Origin: Pseudomonadota bacterium
GTDB lineage: Bacteria; Pseudomonadota; Alphaproteobacteria; Rhizobiales; Hyphomicrobiaceae
Assembly: GCA_963205015.1 (NCBI GenBank)
Contig: CAUJKI010000020.1
Span: 1-40,257 of the forward strand
DNA: 40,257 nt
Direction: 5' to 3'
In this document: positions 1 to 10,330 of the stretch, one piece after another
Position numbering within the stretch: the stretch's first letter is position 1
Layout of the letters: each line of letters opens with the position of its first letter
The notes under the pieces: generated by a model
Told to the model about the DNA's origin: nothing
The model's input: only the letters and a program-made list of their open reading frames with translations
Database searches by the model: none
Position numbers and translations under genes: made by a program

Positions 1-57
1 CGCCGTTAAGCGGTGCCGCCAAAACTCACTTGACAATACGGTTGTGATCGTACCAAA

Positions 58-70
58 CTGGTCCGACCAA
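58..70. promoter_or_regulatory. Putative FadR-subfamily GntR operator (CTGGTCCGACCAA)
   Basis: TGGTC-C-GACCA palindrome at 59-69 fits the TGGTnnnACCA consensus of FadR-subfamily GntR regulators; it lies upstream of the acyl-CoA ligase, and similar sites occur at 14088 and 14211. Confidence 0.45.
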
Positions 71-175
71 TATCGGTGAACTACCCAGCAAAGAATAACC
101 TCGCCATCCGCAGTTGCTTGTAGTCGAGGTGCTGGATGCGAAATTTCGGTTCTGGCGAAGAAGATTGGGCCCGCC

Positions 176-1732
176 ATGGAAGTGGATTTTTTGACTGACC
201 TGCCGCGACGCATCCACCTCATTGTGAATGAGGGGGCCAAAGCAGGAGCCTCCCGGCCGGCCATTACTGACGAGCAGGGCATCGTCTGGTCCTATCGAAG
301 ATTGATCGATACGATCGAGGCCGTCGCAGGTGATATGGCGCGTCTAGGAATCCGTCCCGGTGATCGGGTCATGGTGGTGGGCGAGAACTCAATTAGCGCC
401 ATCGTCCTGATGTATGCGGTCAGCCGGCTTGATGCGTGGGCAGTGATGACGAACGCCCGGCTCGGCCCGCACGAACTGGACGCCATTGAGAGTGATTGCA
501 AACCCAGACGCGTATTCTATACGCACGGAATATCGGCGGAAGCAGACGCAGCGGCGTGCCGGCGCGGGGCCGAAGCCGAAACATTCACAGGGATTGGAGC
601 GATCAAGGTAGGTAAGCTGGAGGCGAGCACCGTCCCAGAGGAGGTCTATGAGGATCCTGCCCGCCAGGTTGCTGTTCTCATCTACACGACTGGAACCACC
701 GGTCGCCCGAAGGGAGTGATGCTCAGTCACCGCAACCTCGCTTACGTGGCGGGCCGAGGCAAAAGAACCAACACGCTCTTTCCCGAGGACGTCACGCTCT
801 GCGTTATGCCGATCTCTCATTCGTACGGGCTGACGTTGCTGCAAGGTATGCTGTTCGCCGGCGCGCACCTGAGGATCATGCCGAGGTTCTCTCTCACGCG
901 AGCAATTGATGCCGTCGTGAATGGTTCATTGACCATCTTCACTGCTGTTCCCGCGCTGCTGTCGCGGATCATTGCTTACGTCGATCAGAACAACATCAAG
1001 CTCACGCCCAATAACCTTCGGTATGTCTATACAGGAACGGCACCGCTCGATCTGTCTCTGCGACAGAGCGTCGAGCGAGCGTTCGGCGTGGTGCTCCACA
1101 ATGGTTACGGACTGACTGAGACGTCTCCGACCATCAGTCGGACGGTGTATGCCATCGGCAGTAACGAAATCAATATCGGACCGCCAATCCCGGGAATCGA
1201 AACCAAGATCGTTGGACCTGATGGGCGGGAAGTACCCGATGGCGAAGCGGGCGAACTGCTCGTTCGCGGGCCTAACGTGATGTTGGGGTACTATGGTCAG
1301 CCGGACATGACCGCGGCGGCGATCGATCGCGAAGGGTATTTGAAGACCGGAGATATCGTCAGCCGGTCGCCCGGCGGTGAACTGGTGATCCAGGGGCGGT
1401 CGAAGGAGCTAATTATCAGGTCCGGCTTCAACGTCTATCCGCCCGAAATCGAGGCTGTCCTCAATACTCATCCGGCGGTTCTAAATTCCGCGGTAGTCGG
1501 GCGATCAATCGAGGGCAACGAGGAAATTATCGCCTTCGTCGAGCCAACGCCTGGAAGTACCATCGAAGTGGCCGAGTTGCTCGCGCTCGTGGAGCGGCAG
1601 CTTGCACCATACAAGAAGCCGCAGCAGATCATTGTCTTGCCGCAACTTCCGGTAGCCCCGAACGGGAAGATTAGAAAGCACGACTTGAAAAAGCGTGCCG
1701 AGGAGTTGCTGTCAGCGGCTACCTCAGTTTAA
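176..1732 (+). CDS. AMP-dependent acyl-CoA synthetase/ligase (class I adenylate-forming)
   Basis: 518 aa ORF with the AMP-binding motif YTTGTTGRPKGVMLSH, NGYGLTETSP, GYLKTGDI and C-terminal PNGKIRKHDLK. Confidence 0.93.
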   Translation: MEVDFLTDLPRRIHLIVNEGAKAGASRPAITDEQGIVWSYRRLIDTIEAVAGDMARLGIRPGDRVMVVGENSISAIVLMYAVSRLDAWAVMTNARLGPHELDAIESDCKPRRVFYTHGISAEADAAACRRGAEAETFTGIGAIKVGKLEASTVPEEVYEDPARQVAVLIYTTGTTGRPKGVMLSHRNLAYVAGRGKRTNTLFPEDVTLCVMPISHSYGLTLLQGMLFAGAHLRIMPRFSLTRAIDAVVNGSLTIFTAVPALLSRIIAYVDQNNIKLTPNNLRYVYTGTAPLDLSLRQSVERAFGVVLHNGYGLTETSPTISRTVYAIGSNEINIGPPIPGIETKIVGPDGREVPDGEAGELLVRGPNVMLGYYGQPDMTAAAIDREGYLKTGDIVSRSPGGELVIQGRSKELIIRSGFNVYPPEIEAVLNTHPAVLNSAVVGRSIEGNEEIIAFVEPTPGSTIEVAELLALVERQLAPYKKPQQIIVLPQLPVAPNGKIRKHDLKKRAEELLSAATSV

Positions 1733-1751
1733 CGAATTATAGACCGGACGG

Positions 1752-3212
1752 ATGGAAATGGTGACAAGTCGCGAGCAGATGTACCCCGATACAAAGTTGT
1801 TCATCGATGGATCCTGGCGCGATGGAACGAGCGGAAAGGTCGAGCCCATCCTGAATCCGGCGACGGGAAAATTGATCGGAACGGTTGCGCACGCGTCTAT
1901 CCCCGATCTCGACGACGCACTTGAATCGGCCGTGCGCGGGTTCGAATTGTGGCGGAGGACGTCTTCCTTCGAGCGATACAAATTGATGCGTGGGGCTGCC
2001 GAAAAGCTCCGCGAGCGAGCCGCCTCAATCGCGCGTATCATGACGCTCGAGCAAGGCAAGCCGCTGGGCGAGGCGAAGATGGAGGTGTTGCTCGGCGCAG
2101 ACATCATCGACTGGTTCGCGGAGGAGGCGCGTCGATCCTACGGTCGGACCATTCCGTCTCGTTCCGGCGCCGTACAGCAGGTCGTGATCCGCGAGCCAGT
2201 TGGGCCTGTCGCCGCCTTCACGCCGTGGAATTTTCCGATCAACCAAGCCGTCAGAAAGATATCAGCTGCGATGGCGGCCGGGTGCTCCGTGATTCTGAAG
2301 GGACCCGAAGAAACGCCGGCAAGTTGTGCAGCTCTGGTCAATGCTTATGTCGATGCCGGCTTGCCCTCCGGTGTCCTCAATCTCGTTTTCGGTGTGCCGT
2401 CCGACATATCGGAATACTTGATTGCCCACCCTGTCATTCGCAAGATTTCGTTCACGGGTTCGACGCCAGTCGGGAAGCGGCTTGCGGCTCTCGCTGGAAG
2501 TCACATGAAGCGCGTTACGATGGAGCTAGGTGGACATGCGCCTGCGCTAGTCTTCGAGGACGCAGATGTCAAACAAGCGGCAAAATTGCTGTCCGCGGCA
2601 AAGTTCAGGAATGCCGGCCAGGTTTGTGTTTCTCCGACCCGGTTCATGGTCCATGAACGGGTCTACGACGACTTCGTTGAACAATTCACCGCTGCTGCCA
2701 AAGCTCTCGTCGTCGGGGACGGCCTCGACGAAGCGACCCAAATGGGACCACTAGCTAATCTCCGTCGAGCCGAGGCGATGGACGCGCTGGTCTCGGACGC
2801 CGTTCAGCGCGGCGCGCGCATCCGGACAGGTGGGAGGCGCCTGCGCAACGATGGCTTCTTCTTTCAACCGACGGTTCTGACGGACGTGCCTCTCGACTCG
2901 CGCATTATGAACGAGGAGCCATTCGGCCCTGTTGTGCCAATCGCGTCGTTCTCGACATTCGAGGATGCCATGGTCGAAGCGAATCGGCTCCCTTATGGCC
3001 TTGCTGCATATGCGTATACGAAGTCAGCGGCGACGATCGGCGCGCTCGGCTCGATCGTGGAGAGTGGAATGGTGTCGATCAACCACCAAGGCCTTGCCTT
3101 ACCGGAGACTCCCTTCGGAGGAATCAAGGACTCCGGATACGGTTCGGAAGGTGGTACAGAAGCGATGGGCGCTTATCTCAACACTAAGTTCCTGACCCAG
3201 ATGCACGGTTAG
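1752..3212 (+). CDS. NAD(P)-dependent aldehyde dehydrogenase (succinate-semialdehyde dehydrogenase-like)
   Basis: 486 aa; [49 protein letters not shown] catalytic Cys, EEPFGPVVP. Confidence 0.93.
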   Translation: MEMVTSREQMYPDTKLFIDGSWRDGTSGKVEPILNPATGKLIGTVAHASIPDLDDALESAVRGFELWRRTSSFERYKLMRGAAEKLRERAASIARIMTLEQGKPLGEAKMEVLLGADIIDWFAEEARRSYGRTIPSRSGAVQQVVIREPVGPVAAFTPWNFPINQAVRKISAAMAAGCSVILKGPEETPASCAALVNAYVDAGLPSGVLNLVFGVPSDISEYLIAHPVIRKISFTGSTPVGKRLAALAGSHMKRVTMELGGHAPALVFEDADVKQAAKLLSAAKFRNAGQVCVSPTRFMVHERVYDDFVEQFTAAAKALVVGDGLDEATQMGPLANLRRAEAMDALVSDAVQRGARIRTGGRRLRNDGFFFQPTVLTDVPLDSRIMNEEPFGPVVPIASFSTFEDAMVEANRLPYGLAAYAYTKSAATIGALGSIVESGMVSINHQGLALPETPFGGIKDSGYGSEGGTEAMGAYLNTKFLTQMHG

Positions 3213-3253
3213 CATGCGCGATCGGCAATGCTGATACGCCGTCGCGGAGCATG

Positions 3254-3279
3254 CGTCGCGCAGGTCAAACCTCGCGACG
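3254..3279 (+). other. Strong stem-loop in intergenic region
   Basis: CGTCGCG(c)AGGT-CAA-ACCTCGCGACG: 11-bp stem with a 1-nt bulge and 3-nt loop; no T-tract follows. Confidence 0.4.
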
Positions 3280-3339
3280 GTCCTTCGCCGCGCCAGACTC
3301 TAGGGCCCAAAGATCCAACGCCTAAAGCGAGTTAGCGAA

Positions 3340-4209
3340 GTGTTGTTGACCATCGACCGCGTTCAGATCGCGACGCCGGATGCCAAAAGTGCCGCGGAGA
3401 TGTGGCGTCGCCGATTGGGGGCGGAACAAGTCTCTGCGGATCGGGTCCGGGGATTGGGCGCCAAACGAGTGACATTGCGTGCCGGGACCGGCGAGATTGA
3501 GTTGTTGGAGCCGGAAGGCAACGGCGTTGTCGCGGACGAACTGGCAAGACGCGGGCGATCTCATCTATTCGGCGCCGGCGCGACCTCACTCGACCCGCGT
3601 GCACTGGTGCATCATGCCACGTCGGTCGGAGTTGAGCATCAGCACGAAAATGGCCAGGATTTTCTCCGGTTCAAAATCGAGGGGAAGCCGGTCCATTTCG
3701 TAATCTCTCCCCCGCGTACGGTGGAGCCGACCGGCGGGATTGATTTCCTTTATGAGGTGACTTTGCTCGCGGCCGACCAGGCAGCCGCGGTAACGCGCTT
3801 CGCCGAAGTCTTTCGTCTTGATACACGGAATTTCGTGACGATTACCTCGGAGCTCTTTGGCTATACGGGCGTCCTCACTCTCTTCGCGCCTGATCGCCTC
3901 GACCGATTTGAAGTCATCACGCCGACGGACTTCACCAAGACGCTCGGCAGGTATCACGCCCGCCAAGGCTCGTCTTTCTATATGGCGTATGCCGAAAGCC
4001 GAGAGATCGGTCGCATCGAAAGATCGGCGAAGGCGGACGACGTGGGACACACGCTGGATCCGCGCGAGGAGAAGCGGAGCGGTCGAGATCCGGAGCAACT
4101 CTGGCTTCATCCTCCGGCCCTTGGCGGAATGATGCTAGGGCTATCGCGGCCGACGCTTGGTTGGCGCTGGTCGGGCCACCCTGAGAGGGTCGTGGCGTTA
4201 GTGCAATAG
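3340..4209 (+). CDS. VOC (glyoxalase/bleomycin resistance superfamily) protein
   Basis: 289 aa GTG-start ORF; IDRVQIATPDAKSAAEMWRRRLGAE start and tandem VOC-like halves (GGIDFLYEVTLLAADQAAAVTRFAEVF). Confidence 0.7.
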   Translation: MLLTIDRVQIATPDAKSAAEMWRRRLGAEQVSADRVRGLGAKRVTLRAGTGEIELLEPEGNGVVADELARRGRSHLFGAGATSLDPRALVHHATSVGVEHQHENGQDFLRFKIEGKPVHFVISPPRTVEPTGGIDFLYEVTLLAADQAAAVTRFAEVFRLDTRNFVTITSELFGYTGVLTLFAPDRLDRFEVITPTDFTKTLGRYHARQGSSFYMAYAESREIGRIERSAKADDVGHTLDPREEKRSGRDPEQLWLHPPALGGMMLGLSRPTLGWRWSGHPERVVALVQ

Positions 4210-4265
4210 AAGCTCGATGGTGGATGCGTCGGGCTTATGTCGATTGCATCAGGCCGCGAATGACC

Positions 4266-4285
4266 CATCGGAAAATTATCCGATG
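4266..4285 (+). promoter_or_regulatory. Inverted repeat directly upstream of the glcD-like start
   Basis: CATCGGA-AAATTA-TCCGATG perfect 7-bp arms, 11 bp before the ATG at 4297. Confidence 0.4.
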
Positions 4286-4296
4286 ACGAGGATACG

Positions 4297-5733
4297 ATGA
4301 GCAAAATTAGGTTCACCGAACCAAATCGAGAAATCCTCGCGCGCCGAGATTCAATCATAAACGATCTAACCCGCCTTGTTGACCCCGCTGGGCTAATAAC
4401 GTCGGCGGACGAGTGTCGGGCTTATGAGACAGATGCGTTGACGGCCTATCGCAAGATGCCGCTCGCCGTCGTCCTACCGAAGACGACCGAAGAGGTGAGT
4501 GCCGTTCTGAAATACTGTCACGACACCGGCGTCAAGGTCGTGCCGCGCGGCGCAGGTACGTCTCTCGCCGGCGGGGCAATTCCGAGTGAAGACGCCGTCG
4601 TTCTCGGACTTTCAAAGATGAATCGGGTGCTCGCAGTCAACTACGATGACCGCTTCATCCGCGTCGAAGCGGGAGTCACAAATTTGAGCGTAACGGCGGT
4701 GGTGGCGGAGAACGGCTTCTTCTATGGGCCAGACCCCTCCTCTCAACTTGCCTGCACGATCGGAGGCAACATTGCCAACAACTCCGGAGGCGCGCATTGC
4801 CTGAAGTATGGAGTCACGACCAATAACCTCCTCGGCGTAAGGATGGTACTGATCGATGGATCGATCATCGATCTCGGCGGTGACTATCTCGATAGCGCTG
4901 GCCTCGATCTGCTGGGCCTGGTCGTCGGCTCCGAGGGGCAGCTCGGGATAGTGACCGAAGCGACCCTCCGAATTCTGAAATCGGCCGAGGGAGCGCGCCC
5001 GGTTCTGTTCGGTTTCCCGTCTTGCGAGGGAGCGGGCAAGGCGGTTGCGGACGTCATTGCCGCCGGTATCATTCCCGTAGCCATCGAATACATGGACAAG
5101 GCCGCCATCGAGATCTGTGAGGCCTTCGCCAAGGCCGGCTATCCGCTCGATGTCGAGGCCCTTCTGATTGTAGAGGTCGAAGGGTCCGACGCCGAGATGG
5201 ACGCGACGCTGGCGGACATCACCGCCATCGCTCGTGCGAATGGTGCGACGACAGTGCGCGAGAGCAGGTCGGCAATTGAGACGGCGGCAATCTGGAAGGG
5301 GCGGAAGTCGGCTTTCGGTGCGACCGGGCGAGTCGCTGACTATTTGTGCATGGACGGCACGGTGCCGACCGGCAAGCTGTCGTACGTTTTGGCGGAGATC
5401 TCCAAGATCGTACAGCGACACGGATTGCGTGTCGCGAATGTTTTCCATGCCGGTGACGGCAACATACATCCGCTCATCCTCTACAACGCGAACGATCCGT
5501 CGCAGCAGTCGAAGGCGGAAGCAGCGGGAGATGACATTCTCAGGCTCTGCGTTGAAGTTGGTGGGTGCCTGACGGGCGAGCACGGTGTCGGTATCGAGAA
5601 GCGTGATCTAATGCGCTGCCAGTTTGACGATGCCGATCTGGCTCAACAGATTCGGGTGCGCGCCGCGTTCGATCCGCGATGGCTGCTCAATACGGATAAG
5701 GTGTTTCCCCTCGATTTTCGATGTCAAGGTTAG
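4297..5733 (+). CDS. glcD: FAD-linked oxidase, glycolate oxidase subunit GlcD-like
   Basis: 478 aa; FAD PCMH motif VPRGAGTSLAGGAIP, GGNIANNSGGAHCLKYG, FHAGDGNIHPLI, GGCLTGEHGVGIEKRDLM. Confidence 0.88.
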   Translation: MSKIRFTEPNREILARRDSIINDLTRLVDPAGLITSADECRAYETDALTAYRKMPLAVVLPKTTEEVSAVLKYCHDTGVKVVPRGAGTSLAGGAIPSEDAVVLGLSKMNRVLAVNYDDRFIRVEAGVTNLSVTAVVAENGFFYGPDPSSQLACTIGGNIANNSGGAHCLKYGVTTNNLLGVRMVLIDGSIIDLGGDYLDSAGLDLLGLVVGSEGQLGIVTEATLRILKSAEGARPVLFGFPSCEGAGKAVADVIAAGIIPVAIEYMDKAAIEICEAFAKAGYPLDVEALLIVEVEGSDAEMDATLADITAIARANGATTVRESRSAIETAAIWKGRKSAFGATGRVADYLCMDGTVPTGKLSYVLAEISKIVQRHGLRVANVFHAGDGNIHPLILYNANDPSQQSKAEAAGDDILRLCVEVGGCLTGEHGVGIEKRDLMRCQFDDADLAQQIRVRAAFDPRWLLNTDKVFPLDFRCQG

Positions 5734-5745
5734 GGTGACGGGAGT

Positions 5746-6939
5746 GTGATGACCGATTGCTATAAGCCGCGCGACGAGTGCGGACTGTCGTCTGCCATCA
5801 AGGATGCGGCCACAGCAAAGATGCCTCTCGTCGTGCGCGGCGCCGGCTCCAAGTCGGCGATGGGCCGACCGCTGGGTGGATACGCCATGTCTCTAACGAC
5901 CGAGCGCATGCGGGGAGTCTCGCTTTACGAGCCGACAGAGCTCGTGATCGGTGCTTTGCCTGGGACGCCGGTTTCCGAAATCGATCGGATGCTCGCCAAG
6001 CACAACCAGATGCTTCCGTTCGAGCCGATGGATCATCGTGTGCTGTTCGGGACGAGCGCGGAGCCGACAATCGGAGGTATTGTCGCCGGGAATGTTTCGG
6101 GTCCGCGTCGTATCGCGGTCGGAGCTTGTCGCGACAGCCTGATCGGCGTTCGCTTGGTCACGGGCCGCGGAGACGTCGTCAAATCCGGCGGGCGCGTAAT
6201 GAAAAACGTCACCGGACTCGATTTAGTCAAGCTGAACTGCGGTGCGTGGGGTACGCTCGGCGTTTTGACCGAGGTCATCTTCAAAGTGTTGCCGAAGCCG
6301 GCGCGTTCCCTATCGGTGGGATTGGGCGGCATGAACGACACGACAGCGATTGCAGCGCTCACCGCAGCGCTCGGGTCGTCTTTCGCGGTGTCGGCGGCAG
6401 CGCATATTCCGGCGAGTATTGGGTCGGACTCGACTACGATCGTTCGACTCGAGGGTTCTGACGGCTCGGTAGCATATGGTGCCCGTGAGCTTGCCAAGCT
6501 GTGGCGCTCCTTTGGTAGGGCCGAGCTGATCGAAGGTGATGAAAGCGCGAACCTGTGGTTGCGCGTGCGCGACGCGCACTGGCTGGCTCAGCCAATGGAT
6601 CGTTCCATTTGGCGGTTGTCCTTGGCCCCCTCCAAAGCGCCGCATGTTCTTGCCGACATCCGGCAAAAACTCGGCGTGCGCTATTTCTACGACTGGGGCG
6701 GTGGTCTCGTGTGGCTCGCGGTCGTGGGCGCTGACGATGCGGGAGCGTCGGTCGTTCGGGAAGCTATGGTCAATACCGGTGGGCACGCCACACTCGTACG
6801 GGCTTCATCGGAGATTCGCCGCAGGATCGATGTGTTCGAGCCGCTTCCTCCTGCGGTGCTCAAGTTGACGCAGGAGATCAAGAAATGTTTCGATCCTGAC
6901 CGCGTTCTAAATTTCGGCAGGATGTACGCCGGTATCTGA
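5746..6939 (+). CDS. glcE: FAD-binding oxidase, glycolate oxidase subunit GlcE-like
   Basis: 397 aa; PLVVRGAGSKSAMGRP, GGIVAGNVSGPRRIAVGACRDSLIGVRLVTGRGDVVKSGGRVMKNVTGLDL typical of GlcE; follows glcD. Confidence 0.88.
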   Translation: MMTDCYKPRDECGLSSAIKDAATAKMPLVVRGAGSKSAMGRPLGGYAMSLTTERMRGVSLYEPTELVIGALPGTPVSEIDRMLAKHNQMLPFEPMDHRVLFGTSAEPTIGGIVAGNVSGPRRIAVGACRDSLIGVRLVTGRGDVVKSGGRVMKNVTGLDLVKLNCGAWGTLGVLTEVIFKVLPKPARSLSVGLGGMNDTTAIAALTAALGSSFAVSAAAHIPASIGSDSTTIVRLEGSDGSVAYGARELAKLWRSFGRAELIEGDESANLWLRVRDAHWLAQPMDRSIWRLSLAPSKAPHVLADIRQKLGVRYFYDWGGGLVWLAVVGADDAGASVVREAMVNTGGHATLVRASSEIRRRIDVFEPLPPAVLKLTQEIKKCFDPDRVLNFGRMYAGI

Positions 6940-6956
6940 GGCGAGGGCGGACTGGT

Positions 6957-8264
6957 ATGCAAACAAACTTCTCGCTGACGGCCCTGGCCGATGCACATGT
7001 AAGCGAGTCAGAAAAAATCCTCCGTGCCTGCGTGCATTGTGGCTTTTGTACTGCGACATGCCCGACATACCTGCTTCTTGGTGACGAAGCGGACAGTCCG
7101 CGCGGGCGCATCTATCTGATCAAGGACATGTTGGAGGAGGAAAAGCCGGCGACCCCTCAGGTCGTCGAGCATATCGATCGATGTCTGACGTGTCTTTCCT
7201 GCATGACGACCTGTCCGTCCGGCGTGCACTACATGCACCTGGTCGATCACGCGCGAGCCCATATCGCCCGAACCTACACGCGTCCTCTGCCTGATAGGTT
7301 GCTTCGAGGCATGTTGGCGAAGGTGCTGCCGTTTCCGGGCCGACTTAGGTTGGCTTTACGCGTGGCTACCGTGAGCAGGCCGATCAGAAAGTGGTTGGCC
7401 AATCTTCCCGGCGGCACGCAACTCGCTGCGATGATTGAACTTTCGTCGTCATTCAAGCGAAGAAGGCCGACCCGAAGGTTACCGGGCGCGACCGTCGACA
7501 GGCCGCGCGGTCGGGTTGCGCTTCTGAGCGGATGTGCCCAGCAGGTCCTCGGCCAGAACATCAACGAGGCAGCAATCCGGTTGTTGACGCGTCACGGTAT
7601 CGAAGTAGTTCAACCGATCGACGAGGGGTGCTGCGGAGCTCTCGTGCAGCACTTGGGATACGAAAGTCGGGCGCTGGATGCGGCTCGACACAACGTGGAT
7701 GTATGGACGCGTGAAATCGAGAACGGCGGCCTCGATGCCATCGTGGTTACGACGTCCGGTTGCGGAACGGTCATTAAAGATTATGGCTTCCTACTTCGCA
7801 ACGATAACGCCTACGCTCAGAAAGCCGTACGGATCTCGGCTCTAGCGCGGGACATCACAGAATTCTTGCATGAATTACCGCTTCAAGACGGTGTTCGGAC
7901 TACCGGCCAGGTCGTGGCTTACCATTCGGCATGCTCGATGCAGCATGGACAGCAGGTTAGAGATCAGCCGAAGTCACTTTTGAGGCGAATGGGGTTTGTA
8001 GTGAGAGAAGTACCGGAAGGCCACATATGTTGCGGCTCCGCCGGAACATACAACGTACTGCAGCCTGAGATCGCCAATCGACTGCGCGCGCGAAAGGTCA
8101 CCAACATTGAGAAGGTCAAACCGCAAATCATTGCGAGTGGAAATCTCGGCTGCATAACGCAGATTGGTGCTGGAACAGGCATTCCAGTCGTTCACACGGT
8201 GGAGTTGGTCGATTGGGCGATGGGCGGCCCGTTGCCTGACGTCCTAGGGAGGCGCTTGGGCTAG
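6957..8264 (+). CDS. glcF: Iron-sulfur glycolate oxidase subunit GlcF-like
   Basis: 435 aa; two 4Fe-4S motifs (CVHCGFCTATCPTY, CLTCLSCMTTCPSGVHY) and two CCG-type motifs (DEGCCGALVQHLG, ICCGSAGTYN). Confidence 0.9.
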   Translation: MQTNFSLTALADAHVSESEKILRACVHCGFCTATCPTYLLLGDEADSPRGRIYLIKDMLEEEKPATPQVVEHIDRCLTCLSCMTTCPSGVHYMHLVDHARAHIARTYTRPLPDRLLRGMLAKVLPFPGRLRLALRVATVSRPIRKWLANLPGGTQLAAMIELSSSFKRRRPTRRLPGATVDRPRGRVALLSGCAQQVLGQNINEAAIRLLTRHGIEVVQPIDEGCCGALVQHLGYESRALDAARHNVDVWTREIENGGLDAIVVTTSGCGTVIKDYGFLLRNDNAYAQKAVRISALARDITEFLHELPLQDGVRTTGQVVAYHSACSMQHGQQVRDQPKSLLRRMGFVVREVPEGHICCGSAGTYNVLQPEIANRLRARKVTNIEKVKPQIIASGNLGCITQIGAGTGIPVVHTVELVDWAMGGPLPDVLGRRLG

Positions 8265-8291
8265 GTTCGGACAAGCGACCGCTCTGACATC

Positions 8292-9332
8292 CTAGTTTGG
8301 ATTGCCATTTCCGTCCATCGCGGCTTCGATTGTCTTGTTGGCTGCTGCCTCATCATACAAATGGCAGGCGATCTGCCGATTGCCGTGCAACCGCAGCGGC
8401 GGAATTTCGCGGCTGCAGACCGGCATGGCGGACGGACAGCGAGGGTGAAATGGACAGCCGGGCGGGGGGGTGGCGACGCTCGGCACCTCGCCCTGAAGGA
8501 GCACGTGATCGCGGGCGCGCTCGATTTGCGGGTCCGGCACCGCTACCGCATCGAGAAGAATGCGCGTGTAGGGATGGAGCGGTTCGCCGTAGAGGTCGTC
8601 GCGCGTCGCGATCTCGACGATGCGTCCGAGATACATCACTGCGACCCGATCGCTCATGTGTCGGACGACGCCGAGGTCGTGCGAGATGAACAGATAGGAC
8701 AAGCCGAACTGCTCCTTGAGGTCGGAAAACAAGTTCAGAACCTGGGCCTGCACTGAGACGTCGAGAGCTGAGACCGGCTCATCACAGATGAGCAGTTTCG
8801 GACGCAGTGACAGGGCGCGCGCGATGGCGACCCTCTGACGCTGGCCACCGCTGAGTTGGTGCGGATAGCGGTCGAGGAAGCGAGTACCCATTCCGACCGT
8901 ATCTAGGAGTTCGGCAGCCTTCGCGCGGCGCTCGTTGCCCGATCTGCCGACGCCCTGAATCGCCATCGGTTCGGCGATCAGGTCGGCGATTGTCATGCGG
9001 GGATTTAGCGACCCAAACGGATCCTGGTAGATGATCTGCATCTCACGCCTCAGCGGTCGCATCTGGCGATGACTGAAGCCCGTGATATCGCGTCCGTCGA
9101 ACACGACCCGGCCGCCGCTCGGCGGCGTCAGTTGTAGTATGGCCATGGCCGTGGTGGATTTGCCGCAACCGCTTTCGCCGACGAGCGAGAGAGTTTCGCC
9201 GCGCTGGAGTGTGAGGGATATGCCCTTGACAGCTCGAACGGAGGGGGCGCCCGTTACGCCGAAAGAGGTGGTGCTTGCATAGTCGACGCACAGGTCCGAG
9301 ACATCGAGAATATTCGTTGCTACGTCGTTCAT
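8292..9332 (-). CDS. Oligopeptide/dipeptide-type ABC transporter ATP-binding protein (DppF/OppF-like)
   Basis: ORF extends to 9407, but MNDVATNILDVSDL at 9332 overlaps the preceding gene stop (ATGA); Walker A GESGCGKST, signature LSGGQRQRVAIARAL, C-terminal Opp domain CPFHPRCPSAMPVC. Confidence 0.92.
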   Translation of the reverse strand: MNDVATNILDVSDLCVDYASTTSFGVTGAPSVRAVKGISLTLQRGETLSLVGESGCGKSTTAMAILQLTPPSGGRVVFDGRDITGFSHRQMRPLRREMQIIYQDPFGSLNPRMTIADLIAEPMAIQGVGRSGNERRAKAAELLDTVGMGTRFLDRYPHQLSGGQRQRVAIARALSLRPKLLICDEPVSALDVSVQAQVLNLFSDLKEQFGLSYLFISHDLGVVRHMSDRVAVMYLGRIVEIATRDDLYGEPLHPYTRILLDAVAVPDPQIERARDHVLLQGEVPSVATPPPGCPFHPRCPSAMPVCSREIPPLRLHGNRQIACHLYDEAAANKTIEAAMDGNGNPN

Positions 9333-10327
9333 AGCGGATTCCAGCACGCGAACAGATGGCCGTTCCGCGTGCGGTCGTCGCCGCCAAGCGGAGGGCGTTC
9401 GTCGCACCGTTCGGTCCGACGTGAGCAGCGCGGTGCGAAGGCGCAGCCCCCGGTTCCGTCGGAGGGAGCGGGTGGCTGCCCAGCGATTGACTCGAGCCGA
9501 TGAGCGATCGGACCGACGATCTTGGGCACGGAGGCGAGGAGGGCGTGCGTATAAGGATGACGCCCATCGCGATAGAGGTTCTTGGCCGCCGCTGTCTCGA
9601 CGATGCGGCCGGCATACATCACGTTGACCCAGTCGGCGTAGCGCGCCACGACGCCGAGATCGTGCGTGATGAGAAGCAGCGCCCCGCCCAACCCGCGGGT
9701 AAGGTCAGTGAGAAGCGCCAAAATCTGCGCCTGTACGGTGACGTCGAGTGCTGTCGTCGGCTCGTCCGCGATGATGAGTCTTGGCTCGCAGGAGATCGCG
9801 ATAGCCACCATGACGCGCTGGCGCATACCCCCACTGAGCTGGTGAGGATAGGCCTCGGCCTTGGTCTCTGCATCAGGGATGCGGACCTTCTTGAGCAGGT
9901 TGATCGCCTGCGCTTTGGCAGCGCTCCAGGACAGCCGGCGATGACGCACCAGCGGCTCGGCGATCTGGCGCCAGATGCGCAGGCTTGGGTTCAGCGCTGT
10001 CATCGGCTCCTGGAAAACGATGCCGACCTCGTTGCCTCGGATGTCCCTGATCTGTTTCGGTGACTGCGTCTGCATATCACGGCCGGAGAGGCGTATTTCG
10101 CCGGCCGTGATCTTGATCGGTGGCATTGGCAGTAGATGGGTGAGCGACATCGCCGTGATGCTCTTGCCCGCGCCGCTTTCGCCTACGAGCGCCACGACCT
10201 GGCCGGAATAGGCTCGGAACGAAACGTCTGCAACAGCGACCAACTCCGTCTTGCCTGACCAGATGCCCATGCAGAGCCCGCGCACATCCAGTATCGGGGG
10301 CCCCGACTTTTCCAAACTTCCGGGCAT
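9329..10327 (-). CDS. Oligopeptide/dipeptide-type ABC transporter ATP-binding protein (DppD/OppD-like)
   Basis: 332 aa; GESGAGKSITAMSL, LSGGMRQRVMVAIAI, IIADEPTTALDVTVQAQIL, CAFAPRCSRRTERC. Confidence 0.92.
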   Translation of the reverse strand: MPGSLEKSGPPILDVRGLCMGIWSGKTELVAVADVSFRAYSGQVVALVGESGAGKSITAMSLTHLLPMPPIKITAGEIRLSGRDMQTQSPKQIRDIRGNEVGIVFQEPMTALNPSLRIWRQIAEPLVRHRRLSWSAAKAQAINLLKKVRIPDAETKAEAYPHQLSGGMRQRVMVAIAISCEPRLIIADEPTTALDVTVQAQILALLTDLTRGLGGALLLITHDLGVVARYADWVNVMYAGRIVETAAAKNLYRDGRHPYTHALLASVPKIVGPIAHRLESIAGQPPAPSDGTGGCAFAPRCSRRTERCDERPPLGGDDRTRNGHLFACWNPL

Positions 10328-10330
10328 CGA

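Noticed and set aside
4612-5583. 323-aa minus ORF opposite glcD
   Set aside because: Antisense to a well-supported GlcD; no recognisable domain.
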